A stretch of 22,488 nt of DNA from Nanobdellota archaeon (lineage in GTDB: Archaea; Nanobdellota; Nanobdellia; Pacearchaeales; GW2011-AR1): NCBI GenBank assembly GCA_030689875.1, contig JAUYHR010000013.1, positions 1 to 22,488 on the forward strand, given 5' to 3'. Shown in pieces: positions 8,521 through 15,554 of the stretch (positions within the stretch are counted from its first letter, which is position 1; the number at the start of each line of letters is the position of its first letter). The notes beneath the pieces are model-generated. The model was not told the DNA's origin. It saw only the letters and a list, made by a program, of their open reading frames with translations, and searched no databases. The position numbers and the translations under genes are program-made.

Positions 8521-8919
8521 ATGAAAATTGAAGACCATTTAAGAAATATTAATGAAAGTTTAGAGGTAATTGAAGAAAGTATTCAAAAAGACATCCAAGA
8601 CAGACAGAGAAATATAGGTTTTAATACTTCTGTTGCAGGCGTCGAAATGTTCGAAGTCTTCTTGCATAAAGAAAACTTGCTTCATCCCAGCTCTATTTTA
8701 AAGCATTCTTGGTTTAGTTCTCAAAAAATTGCCAATGAAAAATTGAAGTTTGATTTTCAGGATAAAAATAAAATAATTGATTTATTATGCAAGATAGAAG
8801 AAAAACGAAATATCCTCTGTTATGGCAAGAAAAGACCTGTTTCTGAAATTAAAACTGCTTTAGAATATTTTAATGAATTAAAAAATTTATTTGAATCAAA
8901 AGGTTTAAAATGGAATTAA
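8521..8919 (+). CDS. HEPN-like protein of HEPN-MNT pair (putative toxin)
   Basis: A 132-residue all-helical protein. It carries EEKRNILCYGKKRP at residues 93-106, which matches the position of the HEPN Rx4-6H motif but with Tyr-Gly in place of the His, so ribonuclease activity is uncertain. It overlaps the nucleotidyltransferase gene by ten bases, as expected of type VII HEPN-MNT toxin-antitoxin operons, in which the MNT partner adenylylates the HEPN protein. TATA-like CTTAAATA is centred 25.5 bases before the ATG. The pair lies between two pieces of TPR-gene sequence. Confidence 0.7.
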   Translation: MKIEDHLRNINESLEVIEESIQKDIQDRQRNIGFNTSVAGVEMFEVFLHKENLLHPSSILKHSWFSSQKIANEKLKFDFQDKNKIIDLLCKIEEKRNILCYGKKRPVSEIKTALEYFNELKNLFESKGLKWN

Positions 8920-9521
8920 TAAGCTACGCTATGGATTTTGCATCTTTTTTAATGCAAAATTTAAAAGAAAAAGAGAAAATTAAGGAGATAATTTTATTTG
9001 GATCAACTGCAAGAGGAGAAGAAACCAAAAAAAGCGATGTAGATATTTTTATAGATATTTTTGGAGAAAAAAAAACAATTGAAAAAAATATTTTAGAAAT
9101 AAAAGATAAATTTTTTAATTCTATAAAATTTAAAAATTATTGGATGCTTCTTGATATAAAAAATGACATTAATGTTCTTGTTGGGAAATTAAACCAATGG
9201 AAATTAAAAGATACTATGCTCGGCAGTTCAATTATTCTTTATGGAAAATATTCCCCTAAATTAGAAGATGGAAAGAATAAGGTTATTTTATGCTGGAATG
9301 CAATAAAAAATAATTCAAAGAGAGTCATGTTAAATAAAAAATTATCCGGATATTCTCATTATGGAAAAAAATATAAGGGGCTGTTGGAAATTTATAATGG
9401 AATTAAACTTGGTTCTAATGTAATCTCCATTTCAACAGAACAATTGAATTTATTTTTAAAAGAATTTAGAAAATTTAAAGTTAGAGTTAAAATAAAAAGA
9501 GTTTTTGAATATGAAGTCTAA
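8910..9521 (+). CDS. MNT-family nucleotidyltransferase (antitoxin of HEPN-MNT pair)
   Basis: A 203-residue protein of the DNA polymerase beta superfamily. The signature FGSTARGEETKKSDVDIFID at residues 30-49 gives the GS...DxD active site (Gly31, Ser32, Asp43, Asp45). This fold transfers a nucleotide from ATP, here presumably AMP onto the HEPN partner encoded just upstream with a ten-base overlap. At about 200 residues it is longer than minimal MNT proteins and has a C-terminal helical, Lys-rich extension. Its 3' end overlaps a truncated TPR gene on the other strand by 66 bases. Confidence 0.85.
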   Translation: MELISYAMDFASFLMQNLKEKEKIKEIILFGSTARGEETKKSDVDIFIDIFGEKKTIEKNILEIKDKFFNSIKFKNYWMLLDIKNDINVLVGKLNQWKLKDTMLGSSIILYGKYSPKLEDGKNKVILCWNAIKNNSKRVMLNKKLSGYSHYGKKYKGLLEIYNGIKLGSNVISISTEQLNLFLKEFRKFKVRVKIKRVFEYEV

Positions 9522-10376
9522 TATCAAACCTTCCTTATCTCCAAGCTCTTCTCCAATCTTTAAACTTTTTTGATAATATTCAAAAGCTTTATCTAAATCT
9601 CCTTCTTTATTATAAATAACTGCAATATTATTATAACAACTTGCTTCTTGAGATTTATTCTTAATTTTATTTGCAATTTTGAGTGAGTTGAAATAATGTA
9701 TAAGTGCCAGCTCATTTTTATTTTGTTTATCAAAAATTAGTGCAATATTATTTAGTGTTTGAGAAATTCCGAGGGAGTCATTAAGATTTTTTTTAATATC
9801 TAAGCTTTTATCAAAATATTCTAAAGCTATTTCATTTTTATTTTGTTTATCAAAAACCTGACCAATATTATTATATGCTTGCGCTATTCCAATACTATCT
9901 TGTAATTTTTCACAAATTTTTAAATATTTTATATAATACTGAACTGCTTCTTCATTTCTTCCTTGTGCATTAGAAATCGCGCCAAGATTATTATATGCTT
10001 TTCCCATTCCAAGAGAATCTTTGATATTTTTTTTAATCTCTAAATATTTTGAATAATTTTCTTTGGCAGACTCATAATCTCCCTGAAAATAATGGATTAC
10101 TCCTCTTCTGATTAAAGCATCTGTAATTCCTTTTTCATAATTCAGGAATTCTGCTGATTTTTGAGCTGAATCTAAAATCTCAAAAGCTTTTTTAGAATTT
10201 TCCTGCCAGGTTTTATATGCAAAATCATTTAAAAAATCAACTCTTATAGTTTCTGTATTTTGCTCTGTTTTTAGTTTTTCTTGATGGTCTTGGCTATTTT
10301 TATTGCATCCTGAATAGATTAAACTTCCTGCAAACAAACCTGCTCCTAATAAAATTGTTGAGAGTGTTTTCTTCAT
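9456..10376 (-). CDS. Truncated TPR lipoprotein-like protein (paralogue of TPR-SpoIIE sensor)
   Basis: A 306-residue protein. The signal segment ends in a lipobox-like YSGC (Cys24), followed by about six TPRs with the family phrases QNKNE.AL and YNNI. It matches the TPR-SpoIIE protein and, very closely, the 10911 paralogue, up to GEELGDKEGL. The last 21 residues (FKNSFYFNSNF type) have no counterpart because they are read from the antisense of the MNT gene's 3' end. It therefore lacks the remaining TPRs, membrane segment and phosphatase domain. Promoter TTTAAATA is centred 25.5 bases from the ATG. It could still be a secreted lipoprotein, or be a decaying gene; both readings fit. Confidence 0.78.
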   Translation of the reverse strand: MKKTLSTILLGAGLFAGSLIYSGCNKNSQDHQEKLKTEQNTETIRVDFLNDFAYKTWQENSKKAFEILDSAQKSAEFLNYEKGITDALIRRGVIHYFQGDYESAKENYSKYLEIKKNIKDSLGMGKAYNNLGAISNAQGRNEEAVQYYIKYLKICEKLQDSIGIAQAYNNIGQVFDKQNKNEIALEYFDKSLDIKKNLNDSLGISQTLNNIALIFDKQNKNELALIHYFNSLKIANKIKNKSQEASCYNNIAVIYNKEGDLDKAFEYYQKSLKIGEELGDKEGLILDFIFKNSFYFNSNFKFSKFF

Positions 10377-10397
10377 AATGAAGATTATATTTCTAAT

Positions 10398-10405
10398 TAT
10401 TTAAA
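10398..10405 (-). promoter_or_regulatory. TATA box of truncated TPR gene
   Basis: TTTAAATA on the minus strand is centred 25.5 bases from the ATG at 10376. The flanks are more diverged from the AAGATTTAAATATCTCT consensus than those of the other four class (a) genes. Confidence 0.55.
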
Positions 10406-10467
10406 CCTTTTGTTTTGTTGTAATGATTAAGTGATAATTGATTTCGTTTGCTTTTGCAATTTTCAAT

Positions 10468-10485
10468 CATCAAAATATTTATAAA
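10468..10485 (+). promoter_or_regulatory. Type I class (b) promoter block CATCAAAATATTTATAAA
   Basis: This 18-base block is identical before the genes at 12050 and 17928; all three are divergent from a class (a) gene. Here the TATA is 34.5 bases, not 25.5, from the chosen ATG, implying a leader of about nine bases. Confidence 0.7.
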
Positions 10486-10515
10486 GTATATTTCTCTAAT
10501 TGTTTTAAGAAAAAG

Positions 10516-10866
10516 ATGGTTGTTAAAAAAAGTTTAATTATTTTTAGTATTGCTATATTTTTAATTAGTATGAGTTTTGTTTCTGCAATAGAGATTACTG
10601 GGGATGTTCAGAGAGCAACAAGCACTACAGATATTAGATTAGAGGTTAATGACGGTTCTTCTGATGCTGTTTCCGGTACTTCAACTTTAACAACAGGAAC
10701 AAGAACAACTGCAGAAACAAGTCCTATAAGAAGAAGTTTATCACGATTTAGCAGAGTTTCTTCTCCGGGAATAGATTGGTCTCCAGTTTTAGCTATTGAT
10801 GGTACAACCTGTTATATACAAAAATCGCCAACATCAAGATTTGGATTATTTGAGAGAACAAGATAA
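10516..10866 (+). CDS. Small secreted EITGD-family protein 2
   Basis: A 116-residue protein: MVVKKSLIIFSIAIFLISMSF signal peptide, EITGDVQ, a Thr/Ser-rich middle (TSTLTTGTRTTAETS) and the C-terminal signature W-S-P-V-L-A-I-D-G-T-T-C-Y-I with tail SRFGLFERTR. An ATG 78 bases further upstream is rejected because it lies before the promoter block. It is transcribed divergently from the truncated TPR gene at 9456 (139-base spacer) and convergently with the one at 10911. Sequence just after the stop (AGAAAGCAG..TTAGTT) is shared with copy 1, so the copies are related beyond the coding part. Function unknown. Confidence 0.8.
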   Translation: MVVKKSLIIFSIAIFLISMSFVSAIEITGDVQRATSTTDIRLEVNDGSSDAVSGTSTLTTGTRTTAETSPIRRSLSRFSRVSSPGIDWSPVLAIDGTTCYIQKSPTSRFGLFERTR

Positions 10867-10885
10867 GAAAGCAGGATTAGTTATG

Positions 10886-10893
10886 TTTTTTTT
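10886..10893 (+). terminator. Oligo-T terminator
   Basis: Eight T about 20 bases after the stop of the gene ending at 10866, in the short convergent spacer; a typical archaeal intrinsic stop signal. Confidence 0.5.
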
Positions 10894-10910
10894 AAATATT
10901 GAATATTTGT

Positions 10911-11933
10911 TTATGCAATGATTTTTTTATTTTCGTTTTCTTTTTTTTCTGTTTCATAAATTGTTTCAAGCTCAGCAACCTGTTTTAAACTTTTTTCATT
11001 TAAGAGAGTGTCTTTTAACTGGGAAAATTTTTCATGATATTTTAAAGCGCTGGCAAAATCTCCTTTTGCTTTATACGTTTCCGAAAAAGTCAGATAAATG
11101 TCTTTTAGTAAATCCGGGTTATTGATTTCTTTTGCAATATTAAGAGAGCTTTCTAAATTTTTTAATGCCTGAAAAGAATTATTTTTTTTTCTATAAATGT
11201 CCCCAATGTTCATTAAATTTAAGGTTAAATCTCTTTTATTATCTAATTCTTTATTTAATTGTAAACTTTTTTGATAATATTCAAAAGCTTTGTCCAAATC
11301 TCCTTCCTTATTATAAATAACTGCAATATTATTATAACAAAGAGCTTCTTGGTCTTTATTATTAATTTTATTAGCAATTTTAAGTGAGTTGAAATAATGT
11401 ATAAGCGCCAGCTCATTTTTATTTTGTTTATCAAAAATTATGCCGATATTATTTAATACTTTAGAAATCTCTAAACTATCATTAAGTTTTTTTTGTATAT
11501 CAAGACTTTTATCAAAATATTCTAACGCTTTTTCAAATTTTCTTTGTTCAGCAAAAACTAATCCAAGATTATTATATGTTTGAGATATACTTACAGAATC
11601 TGATAATTTATCATAAATTTTTAGCGCATTTGTATAATATTCAACTGCTTTATTATAATTTCCCTGTTCTAAAGACACATTTCCAAGATTATTAAATCCG
11701 TCTGCAATTCCTAGTCTATCTTTTAAATTTTTTTTAATTTCCAAAAATTCAGAATAATTTTCTTTTGCCAGGGCATAATTTCCTTTATAATAAAAATTTC
11801 CAGCTGTTTTAAGGAGAGTGTCTTCCGATGAATTTTGTGTTTCTTGAATTGTTTTTGATTTTTCATAATTCTGACAGCTATTAAAACCCAAGCTTCCTGC
11901 TAATAAAATGCCTGCTAATGTTCTTTTTATCAT
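10911..11933 (-). CDS. TPR lipoprotein-like protein lacking phosphatase domain
   Basis: A 340-residue protein. The signal segment ends in FNSC (Cys20), followed by about seven TPRs and the start of the coiled coil, IYETEKKENENKK, where the frame stops. The TPR-SpoIIE paralogue continues from this point into its membrane segment and phosphatase, so this copy keeps only the extracytoplasmic sensor part. Its middle is almost identical at DNA level to the 9456 copy (9556-9720 against 11270-11460), implying recent duplication or gene conversion. Directly after the stop, the minus strand reads ACAAATATT, resembling the type II small-gene promoter. The AAGATTTAAATATCTCT promoter is intact. It may act as a solitary binding lipoprotein. 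Confidence 0.85.
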   Translation of the reverse strand: MIKRTLAGILLAGSLGFNSCQNYEKSKTIQETQNSSEDTLLKTAGNFYYKGNYALAKENYSEFLEIKKNLKDRLGIADGFNNLGNVSLEQGNYNKAVEYYTNALKIYDKLSDSVSISQTYNNLGLVFAEQRKFEKALEYFDKSLDIQKKLNDSLEISKVLNNIGIIFDKQNKNELALIHYFNSLKIANKINNKDQEALCYNNIAVIYNKEGDLDKAFEYYQKSLQLNKELDNKRDLTLNLMNIGDIYRKKNNSFQALKNLESSLNIAKEINNPDLLKDIYLTFSETYKAKGDFASALKYHEKFSQLKDTLLNEKSLKQVAELETIYETEKKENENKKIIA

Positions 11934-11954
11934 CCTTGCAATAATATTAAGAGA

Positions 11955-11962
11955 TATTTAAA
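11955..11962 (-). promoter_or_regulatory. Class (a) promoter of TPR gene
   Basis: The minus strand has AAGATTTAAATATCTCT, with TTTAAATA centred 25.5 bases from the ATG at 11933. It is the same block as before the genes at 7825 and 17796. Confidence 0.65.
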
Positions 11963-12010
11963 TCTTTTGATTGTTACTATTATAAAATTAATATAAGATA
12001 TAATCTTTCT

Positions 12011-12028
12011 CATCAAAATATTTATAAA
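12011..12028 (+). promoter_or_regulatory. Type I class (b) promoter block
   Basis: CATCAAAATATTTATAAA with TATA centred 25.5 bases from the ATG at 12050, followed by TTCTCTAAT. The block is shared with 10468 and 17889. Confidence 0.7.
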
Positions 12029-12049
12029 CTAATATTCTCTAATACCTTC

Positions 12050-12511
12050 ATGAAAAAGAGCTTGATTGTTTTTAGTGTAATTATATTATTAGTTAGTATG
12101 AGTTTTGTTTTTGCTGAGATTACTGGGGATGCTGTTGAGGGAGGAACTAGAACTGCTATTCGAACTTCAGTTTCTAGTGCTGAGGATTGGGAATGTGATT
12201 CAGATAGTGATTGTCAACAGTGTGAGGGATGTTCGGATACATGTTCGGATCATGTATGTGTGAAGTCCACTACTGTAAGTGAAAAAATACAAACAAGAAC
12301 TTCAGTTTCTGGCTGTCCTCTAGGTAAGAAGCTGTTGAATGGAATATGCGTATCAACTTCAACAACGGGGATAAGAAAAAGTTTAGCAAGAGGTTCAAGT
12401 TTAACTGCTGGATGGGAAGAAGTGGATAGAGCTAATCCTCCAGGTGGAAAATGTTTTATTCGAACACAAAGTACTGGATTCCTTGGTCGTCTTGGTCTTG
12501 GAAGCAGATAA
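12050..12511 (+). CDS. Small secreted EITGD-family protein 3 with Cys-rich insert
   Basis: A 153-residue protein. The signal peptide MKKSLIVFSVIILLVSMSF is almost identical to that of copy 4, followed by AEITGDAV. A Cys-rich module follows (ECDSDSDCQQCEGC...CSDHVC), resembling small disulphide-bonded 'CxSDxDC' domains, then a second pair in CPLGKKLLNGIC. The C-terminal signature is W-E-E-V...GGKCFIRTQST and a GRLGLGSR tail. It is divergent from the TPR gene at 10911 with a 116-base spacer, and convergent with a thioredoxin gene. A leaderless start is set by the TATA spacing. The Cys-rich core and the nearby secreted thioredoxin-like gene make thiol chemistry possible, but this is conjecture. 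Confidence 0.83.
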   Translation: MKKSLIVFSVIILLVSMSFVFAEITGDAVEGGTRTAIRTSVSSAEDWECDSDSDCQQCEGCSDTCSDHVCVKSTTVSEKIQTRTSVSGCPLGKKLLNGICVSTSTTGIRKSLARGSSLTAGWEEVDRANPPGGKCFIRTQSTGFLGRLGLGSR

Positions 12512-12567
12512 ATTCTGAATTATAAAAAGAGTTAATCTAAATATTATTAGAGATTAAAATTTAGTAT

Positions 12568-13824
12568 TTAATCTAATTTTTCACCATTTTTCATTTTTTC
12601 TAATCTTTTACTAATTTTTTCTATAATTTCTTGGCTGTGATTTGTTTCTTTTGCTAATTTGACTACTCTCTCTTCAATTTGTATCGCTTTTGCAGTGTCT
12701 CCCAAAACATAAAGAAGACAGGCATAGGTATCATTATTATATGCTTTATCTGCCATTTTCACGGATTTTTCTGCCCAACTCAATGCTTTTTCCAAATGGT
12801 TTTTTTCTTTTACATTCTGAAAAAATGTCCAAGCAAGAGTATTTAGCTTTCTTTCATTGTTATATCTTTTAGAAGTTTCTACCAAGAGCGATGCATTAGA
12901 TGAATATGCTTCCCAGTTTTTTATTTTCTTATTATATTGCAAGTCTGCCTCAAGCAAAACTTCTTCAACTTTTGAAAAATTCTGTTCTTTTATTTTATTT
13001 TTCCAAATATCATAAATAGAATCATTAAATGATTTTTTACGTAAAAAATTATTAAAATCAGAAAAGTATGCATTAAAAATTTTTTCATCTACAGAATCCG
13101 GAGTGTAAATTTCATCGAATTTAATTTTATTTTTTATTAAGTAATTGAAAGTTTCAGAATTTATATCTGTATTCCTTTCATTAACAAAAAGTATATTCCA
13201 GTTAATTCTTGAAGTAAGGTCTTCTTCCTTTTGTGTTTTGAAATAATCTTTAAAAATATCTTTATAATCTATATCTGTCTTGTCTAATTTTTTCAGATAT
13301 TCATATATAAATCCGCCATCTCTATTGCCTTTTTCGTATTTTTCATTGAATGTTGCAAGTTGGGTTTCCGGATTTAATGCATCTTCCCCTAAATTAATAA
13401 AATTTTCCGGATTAGATGCGCCACTTGCTCTATGAATTAATTCTCCTTCTCCATTAATATACAAAAATGTTGGATAACTATTTATCGTATATGAGCTCCA
13501 TACTATTTTTCCCGAATCAGATTCCATATTAAATTTAGCATTTATAAAATTTTTATTATAAAAATCGGCTACGCTGTCATTAGTAAAAACATTTTTATCC
13601 ATCCACTTGCATGGACCGCACCAGGTTGTATAGCAATCTACAAAAATAATTTTGTTTGATTTTTTTGCCTCTTTTTTAATATTTTCAAAACTTTCTTTTT
13701 CAAAGTTTATTGAACGATTCTGGGAAAAACCTGAGTTTGTTAAAGAGAAAGAAAGTGCTATTCCCGCTATAAGATTTTTTAGATTTTTTTTATTTTTTAA
13801 AATATTTGTCAGTGATTTTTTCAT
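12568..13824 (-). CDS. Secreted thioredoxin-fold protein with C-terminal TPR-like region, copy 1
   Basis: A 418-residue protein. The signal peptide ends in GFSQ, the Bacteroidota-style cleavage site, followed by SINFEKESFENIKKEAKK. A thioredoxin domain has CGPC at residues 69-72 within CYTTWCGPCKW, the phrase KNVFTNDSVADFYNKNF, and the cis-Pro segment SYPTFLYI. The second half is helical and ends in a TPR-like stretch with DTYACLLYVLGDTAKAI. This whole architecture is familiar from Bacteroidota thioredoxin-family proteins, so transfer is likely. The intact CGPC suggests disulphide exchange outside the membrane. The copy at 16504 is a close paralogue. Promoter AAGATTTAAATATATCT is centred 25.5 bases from the ATG. 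Confidence 0.88.
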   Translation of the reverse strand: MKKSLTNILKNKKNLKNLIAGIALSFSLTNSGFSQNRSINFEKESFENIKKEAKKSNKIIFVDCYTTWCGPCKWMDKNVFTNDSVADFYNKNFINAKFNMESDSGKIVWSSYTINSYPTFLYINGEGELIHRASGASNPENFINLGEDALNPETQLATFNEKYEKGNRDGGFIYEYLKKLDKTDIDYKDIFKDYFKTQKEEDLTSRINWNILFVNERNTDINSETFNYLIKNKIKFDEIYTPDSVDEKIFNAYFSDFNNFLRKKSFNDSIYDIWKNKIKEQNFSKVEEVLLEADLQYNKKIKNWEAYSSNASLLVETSKRYNNERKLNTLAWTFFQNVKEKNHLEKALSWAEKSVKMADKAYNNDTYACLLYVLGDTAKAIQIEERVVKLAKETNHSQEIIEKISKRLEKMKNGEKLD

Positions 13825-13908
13825 AGTTGAAGTAATATTCAGATATATTTAAATCTTACGGATTTGTTATTATTTTTTAATTAAGACGTTTTTTGATTTT
13901 CTTAGTTT
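13825..13908. repeat. Duplicated 84-bp segment spanning thioredoxin promoter and HEPN 3' end (copy 1)
   Basis: This stretch is nearly identical to 17797-17881. It contains the class (a) promoter and the last ten codons plus stop of the HEPN gene. It is the presumed source copy, because here the HEPN codons belong to an intact gene. Confidence 0.85.
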
Positions 13909-14347
13909 GATATTGAATAAATCCTCTTTTTTTCCTTTCAGAGTCAAAATCTTCCAGTAAATTTTCTGCTTTATTTTTAGCAATAAGCAAGGCCTCTTCT
14001 TTTATCTCTTCATAGTTTTCTATAAGGTTATCTTTGAGTTTATTCCTGACATAAACAACTAAATCATCGCTTGTGACTTTATGCGAAATTTTTTCACCAA
14101 CTTTATAGCCTAATTTATATAAAACAGCATTAGCAATATAGAACATCGAATAATAACTTGTTACAATTATCCAGAGATTTGATTTATTGTTATTTGAAAG
14201 AAAAGTCGCTGTTTCAATGCTTTCATTTGAATTATTCATCAAAACATTAAAAACAATGTTATTGAACGATTCTTTTTTAAGTAGTCCTTCAGATAAGTAA
14301 GATTTAACTCCCGATTCAGCTTCCTTGATTCTCTTTTCATTTAGCAT
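13877..14347 (-). CDS. HEPN-domain protein of second MNT-HEPN pair
   Basis: A 156-residue helical protein. It carries the HEPN-typical core SYYSMFYIANAVLYKLGYKVGEK at about residues 64-86. I see no clear Rx4-6H ribonuclease motif, so it may be a substrate-binding HEPN rather than a nuclease. It overlaps the MNT gene by 11 bases (14337-14347), giving the MNT-then-HEPN order common in archaea. Its final ten codons lie inside the segment duplicated at 17797-17881. Likely function: partner of the nucleotidyltransferase in a toxin-antitoxin-like pair. Confidence 0.78.
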   Translation of the reverse strand: MLNEKRIKEAESGVKSYLSEGLLKKESFNNIVFNVLMNNSNESIETATFLSNNNKSNLWIIVTSYYSMFYIANAVLYKLGYKVGEKISHKVTSDDLVVYVRNKLKDNLIENYEEIKEEALLIAKNKAENLLEDFDSERKKRGFIQYQTKKIKKRLN

Positions 14348-14933
14348 TTTGAATTAATCTGTAATAATCCTCTATTCCGATGAATATAATTTTCTTTTTA
14401 AGCGCTTCGCTGACTACTGTCTGCTCTTTAGTTTTGAGCATATCAATAAATGATTCATAAGTTATGGGGGTTAAATGAATATTTAACGGCAAGATTTCAA
14501 GTTTTTCTTGTATCTTTCTTGCATCACCTTCATGAGAAATTAAAAGAAGATCTATATCAGAATGCTTAGTAGCAGTTCCTTTTACATGACTTCCAAATAA
14601 AATAAGAATAAATTGTTTGTTTAACACTTTTAACTTTTCATAAATGGCTTTAAATTCTTTTTTCTTTAAAATGTTATTTCTTCTTTCATTTTCAACAATA
14701 AAAACATCTTCATTAAAGTTATCTTTAAAACTGCATCTCTTCTGATTTTTTAAATTTTCTACTTCTATTGACTTATCTTTTTCCAGTTTTTGAAGGTTAA
14801 TATATAAAAGTTTATAATCAATTTTCAAGATTTTTGATAATGCGCGCATGCTAAAAGTTTTTTCCTTATTTTCAATCAAAAATTTTAATATTTTTTGTTT
14901 AATGTTCATTTTGCTATATGTTCTTTTTAACAT
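14337..14933 (-). CDS. wHTH-MNT nucleotidyltransferase (putative antitoxin/regulator)
   Basis: A 198-residue protein. Residues 10-65 look like a winged helix-turn-helix (FSMRALSKILKIDYKLLYINL). Residues 101-122 hold the nucleotidyltransferase motif LFGSHVKGTATKHSDIDLL, with Gly104, Ser105, Asp116 and Asp118. The fusion of a DNA-binding domain to MNT suggests it represses its own operon, consistent with a palindrome across its start codon. The start at 14933, not the Met at residue 9, is supported by TTTATATA (minus strand, 14955-14962) centred 25.5 bases upstream. It is translated just ahead of the overlapping HEPN gene. Confidence 0.85.
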   Translation of the reverse strand: MLKRTYSKMNIKQKILKFLIENKEKTFSMRALSKILKIDYKLLYINLQKLEKDKSIEVENLKNQKRCSFKDNFNEDVFIVENERRNNILKKKEFKAIYEKLKVLNKQFILILFGSHVKGTATKHSDIDLLLISHEGDARKIQEKLEILPLNIHLTPITYESFIDMLKTKEQTVVSEALKKKIIFIGIEDYYRLIQNAK

Positions 14934-14962
14934 AATATTATGGTAGATTTAACATATATAAA
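14926..14962. promoter_or_regulatory. Promoter and putative operator of MNT-HEPN operon
   Basis: A perfect 12-base palindrome CATAATATTATG (14931-14942) covers the start codon. The word TTTAACATA occurs at 14926-14934 and again at 14948-14956 (22-base period), the second copy overlapping the TATA box at 14955-14962. Autoregulation by the encoded wHTH protein is a reasonable inference. Confidence 0.5.
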
Positions 14963-15022
14963 GGTTTCTAAATCCTTGGCTTTGCAAAGTTAATATCAAA
15001 AAAGCTGTTTAGGTAGAATATT

Positions 15023-15038
15023 AAAAAATCTCAATTTA
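15023..15038 (-). terminator. 3' end motif of small secreted gene (oligo-T)
   Basis: The minus strand reads TAAATTGAGATTTTTT shortly after the gene ending at 15056, matching the motif after the 8004 gene. It marks a shared 3' boundary of the two cassettes. Confidence 0.5.
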
Positions 15039-15055
15039 AAGAAATACGCTTAAAA

Positions 15056-15451
15056 CTATCCTCTTCTAAAGAGTCTAGATAACCCTGATTCAGTACTTTG
15101 TGTTCGAATAAAACATTTTCCACCGCCTAAAGCATCAACTTCTTTCCATACTGAACTTGTTCCAAGTCTTGAACCTTCTCTTAAACTTACTCTTTCTCTA
15201 AAAGTCGTTGTAGAATCAGCAGAAACTGTCCCAGACTTCAACACACATTTATGGTCAGAACATTCTCTAGTATCTTGACAATCGCTATCTGAATCACATT
15301 CCCAACCATCATCAGCAGAAACTGATGTTTTTACTCTTACACTGCTATCTTGTGTCCCTGTAACGGCATCACCAGTAATCTCTATTGCAAAAACAAAACT
15401 CATACTAATTAATAATATAATTACACTAAAAACAATCAAGCTCTTTTTCAT
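15056..15451 (-). CDS. Small secreted EITGD-family protein 4 with Cys-rich insert
   Basis: A 131-residue protein: signal peptide MKKSLIVFSVIILLISMSFVFA, then IEITGDAVTG. A Cys-rich module (ECDSDSDCQDTRECSDHKC) closely resembles copy 3. An Arg/Ser linker (FRERVSLREGSRLG) leads to the signature W-K-E-V...GGGKCFIRTQST and tail LSRLFRRG. The TATA is centred 25.5 bases upstream in a block identical to copy 1. Copies 3 and 4 share nearly the same protein but have different promoter types, showing that promoter and coding part have been reassorted. Function unknown; secreted by prediction. Confidence 0.83.
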   Translation of the reverse strand: MKKSLIVFSVIILLISMSFVFAIEITGDAVTGTQDSSVRVKTSVSADDGWECDSDSDCQDTRECSDHKCVLKSGTVSADSTTTFRERVSLREGSRLGTSSVWKEVDALGGGKCFIRTQSTESGLSRLFRRG

Positions 15452-15469
15452 TTATTAATCAGAGAAAAG

Positions 15470-15486
15470 GGATTTATAAATATTTG
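15470..15486 (-). promoter_or_regulatory. Type II class (b) promoter block
   Basis: CAAATATTTATAAATCC on the minus strand, preceded by seven A; identical to 8391-8407. TATA is centred 25.5 bases from the ATG at 15451. Confidence 0.7.
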
Positions 15487-15487
15487 T

Positions 15488-15547
15488 TTTTTTAAATACT
15501 AAAAATTCCGAAAAGTCTTTTTTTGCTAATCCATAATTCCCTAAATT
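15488..15547 (-). pseudogene. 60-bp relic of a TPR gene (NLGNY.LAKKDFS.FL..KK)
   Basis: The minus strand encodes NLGNYGLAKKDFSEFLVFKK. This matches NLGNYELAKKDFSKFLEIKK in the first TPR of the TPR-SpoIIE protein, with clear DNA similarity. It ends at a run of seven A that leads straight into the small-gene promoter, and upstream it abuts the relic gene tail at about 15555. It is not part of any usable reading frame. Confidence 0.8.
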
Positions 15548-15554
15548 TTTCACC

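Noticed and set aside
10438..10515. Longer N-terminus for small secreted protein 2
   Set aside because: The extra codons include the promoter block shared with two paralogues, and all paralogues start at the signal-peptide Met.
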